Assembly (NCBI GenBank): GCA_902806595.1
Contig: CADCXC010000009.1
Span: 744,001 to 808,000 of the forward strand
Reading direction: 5' to 3'
Length of the DNA stretch: 64,000 nucleotides
Origin: Pyrenopolyporus hunteri
Taxonomy: Eukaryota; Ascomycota; Sordariomycetes; Xylariales; Hypoxylaceae
The position numbers and the translations under genes were made by a program. The notes below the pieces were generated by a model. It was not told the DNA's origin. It searched no databases and worked only from the letters and a program-made list of their open reading frames with translations. The first letter of the stretch is position 1. Every line of letters starts with the position of its first letter. Below, one piece after another: positions 37,534 through 49,673 of this stretch.

Positions 37534-38652
37534 ATGAGTCTTGCACCGGCAGTTTCTATAAAAACTAGTAGGGAAAAGGACCCGTCACCCGAATTGAAGC
37601 AGAAGAGTAAAAATACCATGGGTGACTCGAGTTCGACTATCACGGAACAGCACAGCGAGAAGGATAAGGAGATGGAGGGCGACCTGGCTAAGACGGACCC
37701 CAAGTCGAAGAAGCGCAGCATATTTGGATTTGGGAAGAAGAAGACGGACCCTAAACACGTTGCTAAATCCCCCCTCCAACCCGCCTCCGGGGTACCGAGT
37801 CAACCATCTACGAAAGACGCACCACCACAGAACACGGCCAAGCGGTCCACCACCGGTTCGCCAGTCCCGGCCGGCAGCCCTAATATGACGCCATCTTCGC
37901 CCACACGAGGCTTGTACTCGTCGTCTCCTCGATTAAGTTCTCCCGCCGGCTCTCAGATCTTTGAGCGAGACGTCCAAGAGACCACCACCGTTATACCCAA
38001 TTCGCCGGCCATCCCATCCCATATCCAGACCGAAAACTACATCCCTCCCGTTCTCGACGCATCCTCCGAAGCCATCACGGACGAACATCTCAACCCCGAC
38101 GCCGTCGAGATCGTCACTCATAATGCACACCAACCCGCTAGTGTAACGGTGACTGGTGCTACAAATTACGAGACCGCTTCCAATTCGTGGGCCGAGGATC
38201 TTGCTGCTTTCTCCGAGAAGGAGGAGGCTGCTTCGAATTACGGCTCGCTCGACTCCGCCGACGTTAGGCGCCTAAGCTTCATATCATTTGCCGATGTGGT
38301 TCAGGCGGAGCAAGTTCCCCCGAATAGCAGTCGGGACTCGATGCATCTGGCTGGCTTGACCTCTATCGGATCGAGAGGAGTAAACCGCTCGCCGTCCCCA
38401 ATAAGATCGCCCGTGTCCTCGCAAGGGCCGGAGACCTCACCACCGAACAGCATCTCCGGGTCTATAAAAGGCCTCAGCATGTCTCCCGTCCGAAAACCTC
38501 TCGGCAGCCCTACCTCGGCAGAACATAGCCTCTCGGTGAACGGAGACCTCAACATAGAGACAATGTCGCAAGCTCTGAGACGTACTGCTAGCACCGACCT
38601 CAGCATTGCTCGAAGTCTCCCGGTCAGCCCGATCGAGGGCTCCTTACGTTAA
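37534..38652 (+). CDS. Conserved-looking disordered Ser/Pro-rich fungal protein
   Basis: A single exon of 372 residues. The composition is dominated by Ser, Pro, Thr and Lys, and no globular domain is recognisable. Near the N-terminus a basic cluster reads KSKKRSIFGFGKKK (about 58-71). Many SP/TP dipeptides (SPSPIRSP, SPVRKPLGSP, LPVSPIEGS) are potential proline-directed kinase sites. The one segment that looks constrained is DVRRLSFISFADVVQAE (about 241-257), where RRLS is a basophilic kinase site next to a short hydrophobic stretch. Function unknown; a scaffold or signalling role would be guesswork. A second ATG at 37618 is an alternative start. Codon use and the uninterrupted length support a real gene. 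Confidence 0.72.
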   Translation: MSLAPAVSIKTSREKDPSPELKQKSKNTMGDSSSTITEQHSEKDKEMEGDLAKTDPKSKKRSIFGFGKKKTDPKHVAKSPLQPASGVPSQPSTKDAPPQNTAKRSTTGSPVPAGSPNMTPSSPTRGLYSSSPRLSSPAGSQIFERDVQETTTVIPNSPAIPSHIQTENYIPPVLDASSEAITDEHLNPDAVEIVTHNAHQPASVTVTGATNYETASNSWAEDLAAFSEKEEAASNYGSLDSADVRRLSFISFADVVQAEQVPPNSSRDSMHLAGLTSIGSRGVNRSPSPIRSPVSSQGPETSPPNSISGSIKGLSMSPVRKPLGSPTSAEHSLSVNGDLNIETMSQALRRTASTDLSIARSLPVSPIEGSLR

Positions 38653-41600
38653 TCGTGTCACGGCGAAGCGAGGATATTCAAAATCACATTTGTCATCCTC
38701 ACTTCTCGGGAGGCTAGCGAGCGAGGAGGTTGCGATATAGTTATGGGCTATGCAACTCGGCAAGCCCCTAATTTTTTTGGACGGCTGAAGTTTACGCTTC
38801 GAATGTTTTCTTCTCTTCTTGGAACTGCGATAGCTCATGGATACCGTTTGATACTTTTTGGGAGGGCAGAGAGGAAGACAGAGTTTGGGCAAATGGAGTT
38901 GGCAGATATGCGGTTTAGGGAAAGGGTATTGTTTTTTCTTCTCTGCGCGTTTCTTCTACTGCTACCGTAGGTGGTGATTATCTTCTCTTGTTCCTCGTTC
39001 GAGCCGCATGGGAGAAGGCGATACCATTCTTGATAAATTGCTGTTTATCGTTTTTTTCTGACTCTTGCCTCTGTTGCTTTCTCGCTTGATACGCCTGGCG
39101 GAGGTGGGACTAGGTATGCTAGAGCTTTTTATTATTAGGGGGCACGGGTGGTGATGCGAGGGTGCGAATGTGCGTATGCAAATGCAGATGCGAAGAGAGT
39201 CACGGATTTTTATTCACTACGGGCTGATGAAGGAGTGGCAATTGGGTTCTTCTTGTTCTTGGTCGCTTTTGATATCCCGATTGTTATAAGTTTCCCCCCT
39301 TACTCCCCAATCGAGCATTCAGCAGAGAAGAGAAGAGAAGAGAAATTAAAAGATAAGAAATGAGAAAAAACTGCGGGAGATGTGATGAGGTGACGGTGTA
39401 CATAGTAGAATACATCTTTTGCTATGGACTGTCTTGTGCAACCTCGCTGTCGACGACCTACATATGTACTCACTACCTTATCGAGGCACGTAAGATATTG
39501 TGTTCCCGTCGGCTTGATGTCCTCGATATGCTTACATGTAGGTCCCGACTGAGCTGATAGTATCTAAGATAAAGTTGTCATTTCTCATTTGCCATGTCAC
39601 GTCGTGTCGTACCGACTCTGCCCTTTTGTAGACGTAAGGCAATACGCCCTCCGTGCCATACTATACGATATAGTACTACGCAAGCAGGTCATGGTAGCGC
39701 CCTTGCATAGTTTTACTTCCCGTCTGTTAGGAAGGATGGCTTTTAAGTCAGAACTATATGTAGGTAGGTACCCAAGGCGGACATATATGTCCATGTGGTA
39801 TATACACGCGTATATATATATATATATATATTGATATTGGTCTTAAGATTGGAGTATATGCCTACTTGGCTATATATAGAACCGAGCAATCTTGTATACA
39901 TCTACTTTAGGTGTGTAGATATGGACAGCCGAGATTAAGGACATATATCAGTTAAGCGGATAGATATATATAAATTTAAGGTATGTCGGTGCCGTTTAAT
40001 CTGTATATACCGCTTATCACCTATACCGTCGTTCGGAAATACCTTTTCCAACTCTCCCAGCTGCTTGTCTTGCTTCCACATATGTATGTTGATACCGATA
40101 ATATACCTATTCACCTATATACCTAGGTAGGCATGCACGTGAAGTTACATATACCTCGTGTACGTATGCGTCCCGCACCGCTGGAACGGAGTGCCCGTGA
40201 TTAGGGTAAGGTTATCCATACGAAAGCGTACATGTAGGAACATGTATGTAGGTTATGTGTATGTATGCGGGTATGTGGTCTAGCGTTATGTATATGCGTG
40301 TCCCCCGACCGGTGTGTGCGGGTTTCTGGGTAGATTCATGCGTGCCCGGGCTACGTGTTGCTAACCGCAGCCAACTGAGAAGATCTGTATTTACATACCT
40401 ATGGATATGACCGCACGTAGTTTGTAAGTACATATCTGGTAGGCGGTGTACGAGGTATGCGTGTATGCATTGTATACCTATATTGTATTATTTTCCTAAT
40501 GAAGTACGGTGTGTAGGTATGTACGCCTCACAGGGGGAGGCGGACTCGTACGAGAGATTAAAGCTGGGTCCTTGTTTTCAGCTCCTATTTCCAACTATCC
40601 AATTATGCATAATCTAGGGCTGGCTTCTGCGCGAACAAGGACTTATTGCATACGCGGTATGTGTGTGTGTACGGTACGTAATCCGTTGCAAGGCTCTGAT
40701 TCCTTCGAACCTCTTCCGGATGTTGAATGTGGGGATGGGAGGGCGTCTTGTTACCGCGGATTACTAGTGTTATTGCATCCGTTGTACGCGGTATGCACCC
40801 AAGTCTGGTATGGTACCTACATATAGGACCGGAAAACTCCGTTTCTCGTAACGACGTGATACCTTGTATGTAACCTCGTTTCATCATCTCGTTCCCTGTT
40901 GGTACATGGAAGGGCCTGAAGAACACTTATCGAACGTTTCAGGGATGGGTCCTCCCCGGATCTTCTGATCCTTCCTTGCTTGTAATTCTTCATCCTTTAT
41001 TTTCTTGTTTTTTTTTCCTTTCCACTTTTATTCTTGTTATCGTCGTTTGTTGTTCTTCGCCGGTGGCTGGCTGGGCTCAGCTGGCGTGGCCCGCGTCTTG
41101 TGGCTGTTGCTTAATGGTTGCCTACCGCCTTATCATCTACCCACCGGCCCATTACTAATAAGGCTCACCACCTTTTCTGAATCAGACTAGGGAAAAAGGA
41201 AACCCGAAACGGGACGGCGGGGACCTAAAGTCGGCAGAGGCGCAAGACACGGGCCCTCCTCCTATCTCTGCTTACTAGAAAGCATACGCGTATCCATGAC
41301 GCCGGGCGAACAGACGTCGAGTAAAATGAGTGGACGGCCAACTACGCAACTTAAGCTTAGTTGAATCATACGAGAAGTTCGAAATAGCCCAGGTTGGTTT
41401 TCGTCTTCTTCGAGAACATATATTATACACCGGGGAATGCTATGTTAGATGGTAGTCGGTATGAGTGCGGAATCGAAAAGCGCCACGGGGGGGATCAGCC
41501 GGAACATGTTACATTAGACAACAGACCCTTGAAGGTGCTTGTGCATATGTACGCAGTTAGGTACGTATGAAATTAGAAAAGCGTAGTTTCAATCCAGCCG

Positions 41601-44600
41601 ATCACTGCGGAACGGACCATCTCAACCTTCCAGGTGGAAAGGTCCTGGCAATTAACTGAAGTGGATTCCGCATTTCCTAATCCGTCTGGTAACTTTTGAC
41701 CAACAACCCGCGATGAGGTGCCGGCCGGCCTCATTAAGGGGAATAAGCTTGATTTTCTACTTTGACGACAGAACAATTCCCGGAAGTTCCCTGAGGCCCC
41801 TTGACTGGGGAGTCGGATGCTAATAACTGCATAACATTATCGAGTATACAATATATTATAGTTATGCATAAGATATGTAACATATCATAGTTGCAATATA
41901 AACGTACATATGCTATGCAGTATAAGTGTTCCTGGAAATTTGGCTGGTGACCCGAGTAGTCCAATGAAATGGCGTATCCGTCGTACCTACATCACAGGGC
42001 CTGGTATGGAATTATATGCATGAGCGTGCACATAGGTTTCATAGTACCAATGCAGGCGATCCGAGAAGCTGGATAGGGCGACACAGGACGGGCATGCTGT
42101 GGCCGCCTCAGAACGTAAAGAGGAGTGGTGGCATTTGGTCACACGTCAAACGCGAGGCACCCGCTCCGTGATAGGTCCGTCCGGCTCTGACGACGAGAAA
42201 CATACATCTTTTGCCAATCTCGCTCCTGGGAAGGCTTGCATGCCATATCGACGGGACGTTGTGTTGCATTTGTCTGTGACTAATAAACCTTGCTACCCGA
42301 TTCAGATTGCTTTCTTACAGGCGAGCTGGACTGTGTCCATTCGGAATCTAACCGAGAGAATCGAGATTGAGGATAGTAAGGCTTGGTTATTAGGAAAGCT
42401 TGAGAACGCACGATTCGTCCGAAGCCTGTTGAAACCCCCCACACTCACACACCGAACTACCATGGAAGCAAGAGAGGATGAAAGAGAAGAACCCAATGCT
42501 TATTCGCTTTTTAGGCCTACCCGGTCACATATATCTCTCCGGGGGATGGTGTAAGCGAACCGGATGAACCAGTCGTTGATGCGAGGCTTCACTTGTCTGC
42601 TATAAGCGGTAAGCATATTTATACCTATCCGGTACAAGAGGTAGGGACCTGGTATTGATTCATACCTACATGTATTGATATGCTCACCTAAGTAACATTT
42701 AAGGACATCTTACTCCGTGTAACCAATATCTCACCCAAGTTGCCCTGCTAGCTAATGTCAGGCCATGGGCCAGCACAGAACCAGGGCGTTCTCGGTACCT
42801 GGCTTAAGACGGTTTCTGCCGGCCGTGAGATGGGGACAAGTACGGGAGGATCGCTAACATATCCGTGGTCGTCGTTATCGTACTCCCGGAAAACTACATG
42901 ATAACCAGCAAAGGTGCGAGAGTGCTCAGACATGATGATATTACCGTGCCTCGGGTTGCCAGACAAGCTAAAGGGTCTCTGTGTCCATCCTTACCTATAA
43001 CATGCTATGTCGTGTCCTCGCCGCTTGGCAATCTCCATCGAGACCGAGAATAACAGGTAAGGACAACTGGGTCGCGGACGTGGGTTGGGATGGTTAGAAC
43101 GGGGGTGTGGTGTTTATAACATTGTTCCGATACCGTGCTTAATCCCGTGTTGCCTCTGGTACATGCCCAGGTAGGTTGCAAGTACATATCTGGGCATGTA
43201 CGTACTGTACCCTTATTATTTGCCTCTGTTGCCTCTGTTGCCTCTCCGCTGTTTCTGTTGGTTGAAGAACGGTGTACCAGGGGGTGGTAACAGGTCATAA
43301 TCTAATCGAATGAAGATTAAATCTGTTTAGCTTCGAAATAGCGTGATAGAAATGTTGGAGTCGACCGGTAGAAACCCCCCAAAACAGCGGACTGCTACTG
43401 GCTGCGACAACCCTGGGGACCAAGGTTAGGTAGGGGCTAGGGGGGAGAATTAGAGTAGGCTAGCTGGCTCAACCTACATAGGGGTACGTATACCATAGTA
43501 CGCACGTAGGTACATCCGTGCATGTAACTCTCTCGTAACTGCGCTACATACCACTGCGAAGAGAGAGCCTTTCCTTCCGCACACAGCGCATACACCCACA
43601 ATTATATACCTCTAGGTATATCTTACAGGCATCCCTAGCACCAAAAAAAATATGAACCGGGGGAAGGTGCATGGAAGCTTGGAATTGAACTTTCCATCTG
43701 CTTTGGCCTCCTCTCTCTCTTTTTTCTCTATTCCCTGTTCCGATACTAAACCAAATTCGATCCTCCTCAGCCCCATCAACTTTTCGAAATTTCTCCATCC
43801 AGCCGAAATGGGCCAAAAAGCGACCTATGCTATAAGGTAGAAAAACCTCCTACGGCTGCTAATGGTAATATTTACTGTGGTACTCTTTTGCAATACATAC
43901 CTGCTCCGCTTCGCATCTGAGACAACCTGGAATCATTTTCTATGTGGTTTAATTAGAGCTTATTCCAATCCCGGGAACAGGTCTTCCTTATTTGTCGTCG
44001 CACGTCCTCCCCGCCAAATTACTTGGCCGGTAGCTTGCCCGTCTCGACCTTGAACCTGGACCGGGGACCCAATCGTCGTGCCTCAGTGGTTCAGGACAAG
44101 CGGCGGTCCTGCAGATAATACTCCGACCTTCGCTGCGCGAATCCAGAAGCTCCAGAACCCATAGAACCAACCCATAGAACTCCCCCCGAAAAAAAAAAGG
44201 CCAAAGAGATACACACGCCACACACCGCACCCCCCATCAAAAGCCGGCCTGCTTCTTCCTGCATTGCCCTGGCCAACCTAACAAGCCTAACAGGCCTAAC
44301 AGGCGAGTAGAACAGCAGAACTGCGCCCTCCGCTGTGTCCTCCTGACCGTCCTCTAATGCGAGCCGAACCCGGCAAACGGCCAGCCTTTCAACCACTCGA
44401 CCACTCGACTTCTCGCCCACACCTCAACTAGCAATTTTCTGAAAGCTTACCGGTTCCTGCAAATCCCTGACGTTCACCATTCCACGTGCCGTATGGGGTA
44501 ACCAACTGGACGGCGAACGGCGAGTCTGAAAATAGGCACACGAATATTATGATAATATCTGCAGGAGAACACACTCTTAGCGAACCCGTTGCTAGACCCG

Positions 44601-44922
44601 CGTCGCGGATACTCGACTCGAATCTATGTAGCTTGCCCTATCATGCGCCGACCTTCCTACCGACCCACGCAACTAGTTTTCGAAAACCACATTATCCTTC
44701 TAGAATGTCCATCCCCCGATGGCAGCTTGTGAACAAAACATCTTCCGCCCCCGATTTATGACAGACAACATCTCATGCAAATTAGCCTCGCCTCATCTCC
44801 CTGGTGAACGAGGTGGATGGCCGCGACAACCGTATACGTAATTATAGGCCACGATAATAAGTAGTCCTTCCGATCTGCGTGAGAGTAGCCCGGCGCTCGA
44901 TGCTTCGACTCTTCCCGTCTCG
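38653..44922. other. 6.3-kb gene-poor region
   Basis: No open frame with family features on either strand. The longest (42099-42554, 151 codons) has no recognisable motif and ordinary non-coding composition, so I do not call it. The region is rich in GTATGTAC/TACATAC and TAGGTA words. It has a TA repeat at about 39810-39831, an ACCTAGGT palindrome at about 40121-40128, and a short GTTGCCTCT tandem at 43219-43245. A non-coding RNA or fast-evolving small gene could be hidden here; the sequence gives no direct sign of one. Confidence 0.5.
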
Positions 44923-47900
44923 ATGCCTTCGAAACAACGCATCCGCGGGATCTCTCCACCCCCAGAGCCAAGCGAAGACACTCACAGCGATCACCACATC
45001 GACAACCTCGCAGACTGGGCGCTAGCTACCGTAGGGGATACGCTACCACCAAGCGCGGAATTTGCGGCCAGTAGTAATGCGCGTACGACTATCAAGTCTA
45101 ATGTCAACATGCAGCAGACTAATATCCGTACGGTAACACCAGAAGAACCAGAGCCGGGCGAGGACGGCAATGTCACAGACACGAGCAACATTGCACAAGC
45201 GACCCGGGGTTTTGGTACCGCGTCGCCACAGCAGAGCTCGCCTAGATCTATTCCTGGCGGAGAAAGGAGAAGGCAGGGCTTTGTATTTAACGAGGCTTTC
45301 AACGAGTCCGTGGAAAACTCCTCCTCGAACCCACCGCCGTCACAGCAGCAGCAACAGCAGCAGCAAAAGGCAGCGGCCCTCAGACCACGCACACATACCA
45401 TGGACGGCGCGCTCGCGCTTCGACAGCAGGGCGCGGCTTCTACAACCGATGGTAGGCATCGAGTGGGATCGTTCTCGTCCTCGACCTCCCAACCATTACC
45501 AGATACCGATGTCCGCCATCAACCACCCCCGCCTCCTCTCGAGTCGGTGGGTTTTCCGTCAGTTGCACCGACGAGACCTCCCGATGTAAAAATCACCACA
45601 TCATCGACCAAAGAGAAAAAGTCTTCCAACCGGCGCCTGATAAAACGTGGCTCCTCCCGTCCCGCGTCCCCTGTAGTATCGCCGCCGCCCTCCGTAGATT
45701 CACTACCGCTTCCGATCCCTACGAACGACGCGAATCGGATTTTGATGCTGATGAAGAATTTATGCGGTCGTATGAAGGGAGAAATCGAATATCAGGTAGA
45801 ACTGAATGGACCATGGTACGGCGGAATCGCTTTTATCGATGAAGATCGAGGTAGTCTATACTTTGACTCGACTCAGAAGGGGGCGTTTCCCCTCCCATTG
45901 GTTACGGATCTACGAGGCTGCAGGGTTCTTCCGGTTGACGGTCCGGACGACAAAGGGAAATGCTTAGAAATCCTAAACAATAAGATGGCGGTCGAGCTTC
46001 TCCTACGGCCTCTTAACCCCGGAGAATTCGACTTCTGGCTCGCTAGCTTGCTTTGCTGGCAACAACTACGTCCTAGCACGGTGAGATTCGCTAACGGTAG
46101 AAGCGCTAATCCGCCCGGCTCTGGTCGAACCGAAATGAGGAGGCGAGGATCTTTGGCCGTGGGTGGCTCGTCTTCGAAAGATGCGGCCATCATCAAAGTT
46201 GGTAAGGTGATGCTGTGGGACAAAGGCACCGCTACGTCACCACGCGCTATCGTGAAACGTCCATCAACCCGAGATCTCCGTTCCGGCTTGACATCGTGGA
46301 GGAGGGTGTCTTGTATCCTACAAGACAACGGCGAGTTCAAACTGATGACGGAGAATGACGTCGCGGTTCTCTCGGTCATCGAGCTTCCACAGCTGTCCCG
46401 ATGCGCCATACAACAGCTGGATAGGTCCGTCCTGGACGAGGAATACTGCATTGCGATCTTCCCCATCTACTCGTCTACGTCCAAGCAACTTTCGATATTC
46501 CGACCTGTGTATCTCGCTCTAGACTCTAGAGTCCTCTTCGAGGTATGGTTCGTACTCCTACGAGCGTTTGCAGTGCCCGATCTATATGGGCTCGATGCAT
46601 CCACGGACCAGGTGACCGAGGTACGAGAGTTCGAAAAGGAATTTCAGGGTCAGCTGTTCCGTCTGGAGAAAACGATTCAGATCAGGGTTACGGAGGCGAA
46701 AATAAGGAAGGCCACAGCCGTTCCTGACCACCACGATCGCCACTCCAAAGAAAGAGATCCCTTAACGGGTAATTATCTTGCTGAGGTAATCCTGGACGGT
46801 GAAGTCCGGTCCCGAACCACGACGCAGGCCGATACGAAGAACCCATTCTGGCGGGAGTTCGCCCAGTTCACCGAGCTACCTACGACGTTGCCGTACCTGT
46901 CCGTTCTGCTAAAGCGGGTTGATGGGAACCTAGATAACTTGAACAACTACTTGCAAGCGCCTCTTGGCATTCCGAAAAGTGGTAATTTGACAGAGATCCT
47001 ATGTGGTTCGGTGGATATACCCTTGGAGAAATTGGAACGAGCGAAGGATCACGAGCAATGGTTTCAAGTATGCGACGAGAATCAAGAATCTATTGGGAGC
47101 ATGTTTGTCAAAGTTAATCACGATGAGCTGATAGTACTCGGAGCGAGAGACTACGAGCCATTATCCGAACTCCTTCACAAATTTAGCGTTGGGCTAACAA
47201 GCCAAATCGCATTGGCTATACCATCCGCGATGCGACGGCTCGCGGAGTTACTCTTGAACATTTACCAGGTATCGGGAAGTTCTAGCGAATGGCTTATGGC
47301 CCTTGTCGAGGAGGAGATCGACGGAATCGGAAACCAGAACAGCATGAAGAGACTGCGCTTTAGCCGACGGTTGAAGTCTACTGATTCTGCAAATTCTGCG
47401 GGCGATAGAGACCAACTCGTCCGCGACATGAGGTCTTTGGCTGGGGAAGCGAATCTCCTTTTTCGGGGCAACTCCCTGCTTACCCAAGCCCTAGAATTTC
47501 ACATGCGCCGCCTAGGAAAAGAATTCCTAGAAGAGATTTTAGCAGACAAGATTTTCGAGATTAACGAGCTCAATCCGGATTGCGAGGTGGATCCGAGCAG
47601 GATTCAACATAATGATGAATTACAGCACCACTGGAACCTCTTGATACAGTTGACAACTGAGGTGTGGGAGTGTATCGCCGACTCTGCCCTGAAATTACCG
47701 ATGGAACTTCGCCAAATTCTGAAATATGTTCGAGCCGTCGCGGAAGACCGATACGGTGACTTCCTCCGCACCGTCACATATACAAGCGTCTCTGGGTTCT
47801 TGTTCCTGCGTTTTATCTGCCCGGCGATCTTAAATCCTAAGCTCTTCGGACTCTTGCGGGATAATCCGCGGAACCGAGCCCAGCGAACACTAACGCTCAT

Positions 47901-48807
47901 AGCCAAGGGATTGCAAGCCCTGGCAAACCTATCCACATTCGGCAAGAAGGAGAGTTGGATGGAGCCTATGAACAAGTTTTTGGCTATTCACAGACAACCC
48001 TTCAAAGACTACATTGATCAGATGTGTTCGATACCTACCGAACGCAACCTTCTTACCGTCCCTGCTTCATACTCGACCCCTATCACGATCCTCGGCCGTC
48101 TATCCCCCATCTCTCGAGAAGGATTCCCCTCTCTACCATATCTCATTGACCATCCTAGGAATTATGCAGCCTTGGTCAAGCTTTGGCTTGAGTCAAGCCA
48201 TAAATCTACGCTTACAGACCCCTCAGACTTCGACGCGGAACTAGCGGAATTCCACATCATCTGCATGGATCTTCAAAAACGCTCTGACGAGTGCCTCGCT
48301 AGGGTTGAAGCGCTCCGTGCAACAGAAAACGAATCCGTCGTCACAGATGACTTGGCTGACGCTCTAGAAAAGTCGTCTCTCTTCGATACGGCCAACTCAG
48401 CATTTGAACATCCAACGCCGTGGGAGGAGAACGACTCGTATCGCGCTCCAGGCTCATCCGGCAGCGAGCCGGAAGGCTACGATAAGACTGCGTTCCGGAA
48501 TTTTGGAAAGGAAGGAAAGTCTCGTCATATATCAGATAGTATCGATATATCGCATTCAGCAGCCACGATACGAAAGATCGGGCATGGGAAGAATCCTCGA
48601 AGCTTCCTCCACAGTCTTATCAGCGGCAAGAGAGAAAGGGAAAGAGAAAAGGAGAGGGAGAAGGAGAAGGAAAAGGAAAAGGGGAAAGACGGCAGTGGCT
48701 TGCAGACGGTGCGGGAGAAGAGCAAGGACAAAGAAGAAAAGGTCAGCAGGAGCTTACTTGGAAGCTTTTCGGAATCTTGGCAGAGCGACACGAGCTCGAG
48801 GCACTAG
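44923..48807 (+). CDS. Ras GTPase-activating protein with PH-like and C2 domains (Bud2/Cla2-like)
   Basis: A single exon of 1294 residues. The N-terminal ~270 residues are disordered and include a poly-Gln run (about 143-150). Two PH-like regions follow (about 270-385 and 425-560). A C2-like domain (about 575-690) contains DPLTGNYLAEVILDG and KNPFWREFAQF. The RasGAP domain spans about 770-1060. LFRGNSLL places the arginine finger at Arg848, and FLFLRFICPAILNPK (about 958-972) is the FLR/P motif of the family. The C-terminus is a charged Lys/Glu repeat (about 1240-1260). The expected role is to stimulate GTP hydrolysis on a Ras/Rap-type GTPase at the plasma membrane, in polarity or morphogenesis. 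The C2 plus RasGAP order resembles yeast Bud2, but orthology is inferred. No intron is needed across 3.9 kb. Confidence 0.92.
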   Translation: MPSKQRIRGISPPPEPSEDTHSDHHIDNLADWALATVGDTLPPSAEFAASSNARTTIKSNVNMQQTNIRTVTPEEPEPGEDGNVTDTSNIAQATRGFGTASPQQSSPRSIPGGERRRQGFVFNEAFNESVENSSSNPPPSQQQQQQQQKAAALRPRTHTMDGALALRQQGAASTTDGRHRVGSFSSSTSQPLPDTDVRHQPPPPPLESVGFPSVAPTRPPDVKITTSSTKEKKSSNRRLIKRGSSRPASPVVSPPPSVDSLPLPIPTNDANRILMLMKNLCGRMKGEIEYQVELNGPWYGGIAFIDEDRGSLYFDSTQKGAFPLPLVTDLRGCRVLPVDGPDDKGKCLEILNNKMAVELLLRPLNPGEFDFWLASLLCWQQLRPSTVRFANGRSANPPGSGRTEMRRRGSLAVGGSSSKDAAIIKVGKVMLWDKGTATSPRAIVKRPSTRDLRSGLTSWRRVSCILQDNGEFKLMTENDVAVLSVIELPQLSRCAIQQLDRSVLDEEYCIAIFPIYSSTSKQLSIFRPVYLALDSRVLFEVWFVLLRAFAVPDLYGLDASTDQVTEVREFEKEFQGQLFRLEKTIQIRVTEAKIRKATAVPDHHDRHSKERDPLTGNYLAEVILDGEVRSRTTTQADTKNPFWREFAQFTELPTTLPYLSVLLKRVDGNLDNLNNYLQAPLGIPKSGNLTEILCGSVDIPLEKLERAKDHEQWFQVCDENQESIGSMFVKVNHDELIVLGARDYEPLSELLHKFSVGLTSQIALAIPSAMRRLAELLLNIYQVSGSSSEWLMALVEEEIDGIGNQNSMKRLRFSRRLKSTDSANSAGDRDQLVRDMRSLAGEANLLFRGNSLLTQALEFHMRRLGKEFLEEILADKIFEINELNPDCEVDPSRIQHNDELQHHWNLLIQLTTEVWECIADSALKLPMELRQILKYVRAVAEDRYGDFLRTVTYTSVSGFLFLRFICPAILNPKLFGLLRDNPRNRAQRTLTLIAKGLQALANLSTFGKKESWMEPMNKFLAIHRQPFKDYIDQMCSIPTERNLLTVPASYSTPITILGRLSPISREGFPSLPYLIDHPRNYAALVKLWLESSHKSTLTDPSDFDAELAEFHIICMDLQKRSDECLARVEALRATENESVVTDDLADALEKSSLFDTANSAFEHPTPWEENDSYRAPGSSGSEPEGYDKTAFRNFGKEGKSRHISDSIDISHSAATIRKIGHGKNPRSFLHSLISGKREREREKEREKEKEKEKGKDGSGLQTVREKSKDKEEKVSRSLLGSFSESWQSDTSSRH

Positions 48808-49170
48808 TTATGCCTTAACTCTACAATACCACAACGGTCCGCAAAACCGCGAACCCGGACGAAGCAGGAGCCGAAGCGTTTCCGGACCCGACTGATGAAG
48901 CAGCCACCCGCTCCTCGAGCGGGAGGACTAGCCAGCGTATTGGGTTGGAATAGAACGGATCGGCTTAGAAGTGTCATGGCGTCGCGGTGCCGCGTGGAAA
49001 ATATTTAGAGAAATAGAGCGTGGGTGGGGGTTCTGGAGGGTGGCACTACCCCTTGAGGGAAATAACCAGCCTATCTACCCTATTCCAATACTTGGATTCA
49101 TCCGGAGCCCGAGACTTCTTGATATCAAGAAGGCTCCGCTAGGTCTATTCCACATCACACAACAACATAC

Positions 49171-49171
<1 letters not shown>

Positions 49172-49220
<49 letters not shown>
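49172..49220. repeat. CA dinucleotide microsatellite
   Basis: About 24 uninterrupted AC units, preceded by imperfect ACAACATACAAC. Confidence 0.95.
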
Positions 49221-49223
<3 letters not shown>

Positions 49224-49646
49224 CACAGAGTTATGTTTCTGCATTTTCAAGCGGGCTTGGTAGATGAAAAGAATTTTAGGAGAGGCTTTTTTTTTGTTGG
49301 GAACCGGACTGGCCTTTGCACCTTTTGACGTTCGACGCTCGACACTTGGCATTTTGCCTTATTTTGTTATTGACCGACCTACTGATATGACGCGGCGCAC
49401 TCGACTGAATTGAATTGATATGAATCGGGCTGAACCGAACTGAACGACTGTATGGCGCATCATCACATTACATCAAATCCGCACGTCGTATCACAACATA
49501 ACGCATACTCCCCAATCATATCACAGCATGCCATGTCCTTCATGTCATGTCATATCACGTTATGTTATGTCACGTCGTTCATGCCCGAATGCCCGAATAC
49601 CCGAACGGGGACGCATCCCTGGCGTATGTAGGTTTGGTATGTAAAA

Positions 49647-49673
49647 CAGAGACAGACAGACAGACAGACAGAC
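49647..49673. repeat. CAGA tetranucleotide microsatellite
   Basis: About six units of ACAG/CAGA, the first interrupted by one base. Confidence 0.9.

Noticed and set aside
42099..42554. 151-codon open frame
   Set aside because: No motif, no codon bias, no plausible splice partners; the length is possible by chance in this composition.
45170..45589. 139-codon frame overlapping the RasGAP N-terminus
   Set aside because: Alternative frame of a long real coding exon, with no family features.
48971..49267. 98-codon open frame with a run of His-Thr
   Set aside because: It is made by the CA microsatellite and lacks any other coding feature.
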